DNA of 64,000 nt from Rhizophagus irregularis (lineage: Eukaryota > Glomeromycota > Glomeromycetes > Glomerales > Glomeraceae): NCBI RefSeq assembly GCF_026210795.1, contig NC_089444.1, positions 1,478,501 to 1,542,500 on the forward strand, written 5' to 3'. Below, one piece after another: positions 60,431 to 64,000 of this stretch. The translations under genes and the position numbers were made by a program. Below the pieces are notes generated by a model. The model saw only the letters and a list, made by a program, of their open reading frames with translations. It did not search any database and was not told the DNA's origin. Position 1 is the first letter of the stretch. Each line of letters begins with the position of its first letter.

Positions 60431-61508
60431 TATTCATTATGATTTAAGTCGATCATTTTTACTATGAAATGTTCCATTCTAAGGCATTACCCCACAATTG
60501 ACTAACCATATTAAACAATTTCTACCCCTATCGTTAAATCATTCCTTTTTGGTTTTTCAATAATACAATCTACTTTATTCTCCAATATGTAATGCACCTT
60601 ATTAAGAATTAGAACAAAATATTTTTACCATTTGATATCTCTTTTTTAATGTGCTATTAAAGCTACCTGCTTTTTAATATAATTCCTTTAAACTTCCTTG
60701 TCTTTATCGTTTACATAATATAATTGATACTGTATATCATTCTACAAAGTCTCTTATGATATGATGCTAATATTATTGCGAAATTCACTACTGATTTCAT
60801 TACAAATACGTTATCAATCATTATTATACTGTAATTTGAATTCGAGTCAGCTATCTATATTCATAATAAATAAAAATTTAATATAAATAAAATATATACA
60901 TCATTAATAAATTTCGTAACTATTTTACTTTTTTTTATCTTTTTATATAATGTAATCGTTAGATCTATTCATTTTGATTAAAGTCGATCATTTTACTATG
61001 AAATGTTCCAATCTAAGGCATTACCCCACAATTAACTTACCATATTAAACAACTACTACCACTCATGACTCATCACCCCTATCATTAAATCATTCTTTTT
61101 TGGTTTTTCAATCATTCAATCTACTTTATTCTCCAATTTGTAATGCACTTTATTAAGAATTAGAACAAAATATTTTTATCATTTGGTCTCTCTTTTTTAA
61201 TGTGCTATTAAAGCTACCAGCTTTTTAATATAATTCTTTTAAACTTCCTTGTCTTTATCGTTTACATGATATAATTGATACTGTATATCATTCTACAAAG
61301 TCCCTTACGATATGATGCTAATATTATTGCGAAATTCACTACTGATTTCAATACAAAAACGTTATCAACCATTATATACTGTAATTTGAATTCGAATCAG
61401 TTATCTATATTCATAATAAATAGAAATTTAAATATAAATAAAATATATACATTATTAATAAATTTCGTAACTATTTTACTTTTTTATCTTTATATAATGC
61501 AGCTGTTA
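60431..61508. repeat. 535-bp direct tandem duplication
   Basis: The segment from TATTCATT...GATTTAAGTCGATCATT (60,431) is repeated from 60,967 with a 535-bp period and roughly 90-95% identity, including TTCTAAGGCATTACCCCACA, CTTTTTGGTTTTTCAAT and GATATGATGCTAATATTA. Differences are scattered point changes and small indels, so the duplication is not recent. No coding frame is shared by both copies; the 81-codon frame at 61,275 exists in only one. Confidence 0.9.
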
Positions 61509-62922
61509 AATCATGTATAATTGATATTTTGGATCAAATATTTTAAACGTAACCAAGAGTGAAAATACAGTAATAATAATAGCCCATGTGAGTCTATATG
61601 ATGTTTGGATGTTAGAAACTTTATTACTAATGATAATAAATTTAAGATTTATAGTCTATATGATTGCTAATATATTTGATATTACTTAGACTTTACAGAT
61701 ACATTATTGAATAATTTGTCTATTTAAAAATTTCACACGTCTCTTTCCTTTTTCATTTATTATAAAGTATCACAATACAATATATTTTACGAAAGACATT
61801 GTCAAAGGCAAGAAGATTCTGAGAATGGATTTTCATAATAAGGAGAACACAAGTTACACAATATCTTTTAACAAAATTTGGATCATTCAAAGCACTTCCT
61901 TTTACTGTTAAAAAAAATTAATAAGGCCCTCCTTTAAAAGATCCTAATTGTGTATCACATGCTTCTAATAAGTACAACTACCCAACTGATATACGATAAT
62001 AATTGCATAATAACGTAAGCTGCGAGATCTTAAGCATTAACAGCAACAACGAATTTGTACTAACATACATAATCACATGAATATTAAATAATACTACTTA
62101 ACTTGAATTCGTTTATATAAATCGAGTTTTTAGTTTCTTAACTTTTTTAAGTCCGATAATTTAGAGAATTATAAATGCTACCGAATAAGGTATCATTAAG
62201 ATGATTATCATATCGCCATTTAGTTAATTTGTTTCAAAGAATTATAAATTGATGTTATAGAATAAGATATCATTCAGAATTTCAGATGCCGCATTTAAAT
62301 TTTCAGCTACCGCTGTAAATTCAGAAACTTTTATTCGACTTTTTGAAATGGTTTGGGTTTATCCTAAAGTTAAAACGTGACGAAGATTTTTTCGAAAACT
62401 TAAATGCTGATCCTTATAGGCGGTTGAAAATAATTAATAAATAATTAACAGCGTTGGGAAGTTTGTCCAAAACTTTATCAAATCCTAAAAATCTGTCCAG
62501 AACCTTGAAATGATCCTGACTCTGAAGAACGCAACGGTGAGATAATCTTACCGAGAATATTATATATGTACAGTACAGTATTTTTGTGATTAATTTATTC
62601 TGACTTCAATTCAATTCTTTGGAACTAGGTATTATGCCAAATTAAAGACTTTCTTTGAATTGTAGTTTGATATCATGTGATTATTACTAAATCTGTGCGA
62701 CAATCGTTCTTATAAATATCCCGATTTAAGGAAATCTATTAACAATCGTTCTTAAAATACAGATCAATCTATTTCATCATCGATTTTTGTCCCTTATATA
62801 TTTTTCACGAAACTCTCAAAATTTCTTCAATAGTAAGGCGAATTTTAATTAAGTTCCATTACCCGAACTACCCGGTGTTACCAGAAAAGATTCCAAAAGA
62901 AAATGAGTGAGTAATTTTCACT
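61509..62922. other. A/T-rich spacer before the terminal gene
   Basis: 1.4 kb without a recognised gene or repeat. It is less extreme in A/T than the region to the left. Confidence 0.45.
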
Positions 62923-64000
62923 ATGGCTCTTGAGACTCCAGTGTTGACTCATTATATGGTTGCAGGTTACCGTTCCAGATTGGTTGAAGAGTTCCGGAGG
63001 AAGCTTATAACACTTTTCTTGAAAAAACCGGTTCAAGTTCAACCGGATATAAATTTTACTGGAAAATGGAGACGTATATATCGTTGGTATGACAATCTCC
63101 GAGCACGAAGCCATTATGATACGGTTATTTAAATACTTTAATGTTCCAAACGGTGGCGTTGATGATGATCCACCATCATAAATTATACTTCGATCACGTA
63201 AGAATTCCCGGCTCTAGTTTTTCTTGATCTTTGAATCATAATAACATTTTACATTTTTTTACAGTTTATTTCGATCCTTCTGGTGTCAGAGTAAAAACGG
63301 CAGCAGATATTGCTATTTGTCCGAATATAAATCTTATTCAAGAACCTTTGAATCCCGGGCCTCCTCCCGGTGATGCAAATGTACATTAACTCTAATAACA
63401 TATTATCATATCAATGTTAATATGTTCACATAGGATAATCCACACGCGCGAATCATTGTTGAGCTAGCCGTATGTGAAGATATGGCTTATTTGATTGAAA
63501 AATGCGAAAAATGGTTGCTTTAACAATACGTACGAAGTGTATTCGGAATAAAAATTCATAATAAACGGAAAGGAACAAATGATCGGGCCATGACGATATG
63601 TCTACCTACCTGCTTTATTTTTATAATTTCATCTCTTAGTTTCTTTTTGATATTAGGCGATGTTATGGACTCGACAAGTGCCAGCACCAGTAGGAAGTAC
63701 ACCATCAACGAATCCAAGATTAGCCGGAGTTTCTTTTTCTAGATGTAAGATTGTGTGATTAAGCATCTTAGAGCTTAAAAATATAAATTTTACAATATTA
63801 TAGTGGGATTTTGGGACTGTACAATTCAACAGTAATCTAGCTACTGGTTGTAATCGCCCAGGCTTGGGTAATTTCGCAGTAACTATCCCAGTGTCTGATG
63901 TTTTCTGGGACCCACCAATCGCGGCAGGAGCTCCGAACTTAGCTAAATATACTGTAACAGTCCCTTCTACAGTAAAAGCCCAAAATTTTGCCATCGGGTT
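62923..64000 (+). pseudogene. Decayed Uma2-like (putative restriction endonuclease fold) gene, cut by window end
   Basis: Successive plus-strand blocks appear to belong to one protein. 62,923-63,130: GYRSRLVEEFRRKLITLF. 63,265-63,376: YFDPSGVRVKTAADIAICPN, then NPGPPPGDAN, with a GTACAT donor. 63,435-63,600: DNPHARIIVELAVCEDMAYL, IEKCEKWLL, an in-frame TAA (63,521-63,523), then QYVRSVFGIKIHNKRKGTN. 63,656-63,740: MLWTRQVPAPVGSTPSTNP, LAGVSFSR. 63,805-64,000: WDFGTVQFNSNLATGCNRPG, NFAVTIPVSDVFWDPPI, running off the end. The PD-x-A and E-L-A pattern with K-x-x-x-W/Y resembles Uma2/DUF820 proteins, which recur in mycorrhizal fungal genomes; this is a moderate inference. The stop lies in the middle of conserved-looking sequence, and the first blocks do not join cleanly, so the copy is probably dead. 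Confidence 0.5.

Noticed and set aside
63653-63994. 113-codon minus-strand frame at the window end
   Set aside because: The plus strand reads as a better protein (WDFGTVQFN, TIPVSDVFWDPP) continuing the Uma2-like blocks, with an acceptor before TGG.

Overview
The window looks like nuclear DNA of an AT-rich, intron-rich fungus. Genes have many short GT-AG introns (up to 15 exons, phases re-derived here by hand), intergenic DNA is close to pure A/T, and the conserved genes are fungal or opisthokont types (HAT1, CFD1/NUBP2, vigilin/SCP160, SPT7, SCAP, type II glutamine synthetase). A lone Fic gene, a decayed gene resembling the expanded Crinkler-like families, a decayed Uma2-like gene and a LINE 3' end of the type common in arbuscular mycorrhizal fungi point to Glomeromycotina, most likely a Rhizophagus-like species. 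That assignment is an inference from gene content; no marker gene is present.

Layout. 0.8-2.6 kb: a cytochrome P450 (+). 4.5-9.7 kb: HAT1, CCDC25/JLP2 and NUBP2/CFD1 in a row on the minus strand. 9.8-10.8 kb: a G-patch protein diverging from NUBP2 across a 135-bp shared promoter. 11.0-15.5 kb: a 14-KH vigilin/Scp160 (-). 17.4-20.9 kb: SPT7, a SAGA subunit with bromodomain and histone fold (+). 21.4-25.9 kb: SCAP, the sterol sensor of the SREBP pathway (-). 27.7-28.7 kb: a PQ-loop membrane protein of the SLC66A2/Any1 type (+). Nearly all of this 28-kb stretch is conserved housekeeping genes.

From about 29 kb the character changes. 29.4-40 kb is a graveyard of short transposons: a TIR-like AT-rich repeat, an 888-bp Tc1/mariner-type foldback element with TA ends, a 260-bp MITE, a 1,080-bp hAT-type element with an 8-bp target duplication, a frameshifted LINE 3' end, and a 1,368-bp Mutator-like element with a perfect 9-bp target duplication. 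The last carries a roughly 50-bp minisatellite and sits inside what looks like an intron of a small minus-strand gene. 40.4-41.7 kb: an intact Fic-domain gene (+) with a tandemly duplicated 3' end. 41.9-43.0 kb: a broken Crinkler-like gene (-). 45.2-46.2 kb: glutamine synthetase (-), an isolated intact metabolic gene. 53.1-53.9 kb: a single-exon Asn-rich disordered protein (-). The rest to 62.9 kb is gene-free, with micro- and minisatellites and one 535-bp tandem duplication. 62.9-64 kb: a decayed Uma2-like gene (+) running off the end.

Functionally, HAT1 and SPT7 act in histone acetylation, NUBP2 in cytosolic Fe-S assembly, vigilin in RNA binding and translation, SCAP in sterol homeostasis and Any1-like in membrane lipid organisation. 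They are not an operon or a pathway cluster. The split between a conserved, gene-dense left half and a repeat-rich right half carrying fast-evolving families is the main architectural message. I found no tRNA, rRNA, CRISPR or viral genes, and no clearly new multi-gene system.
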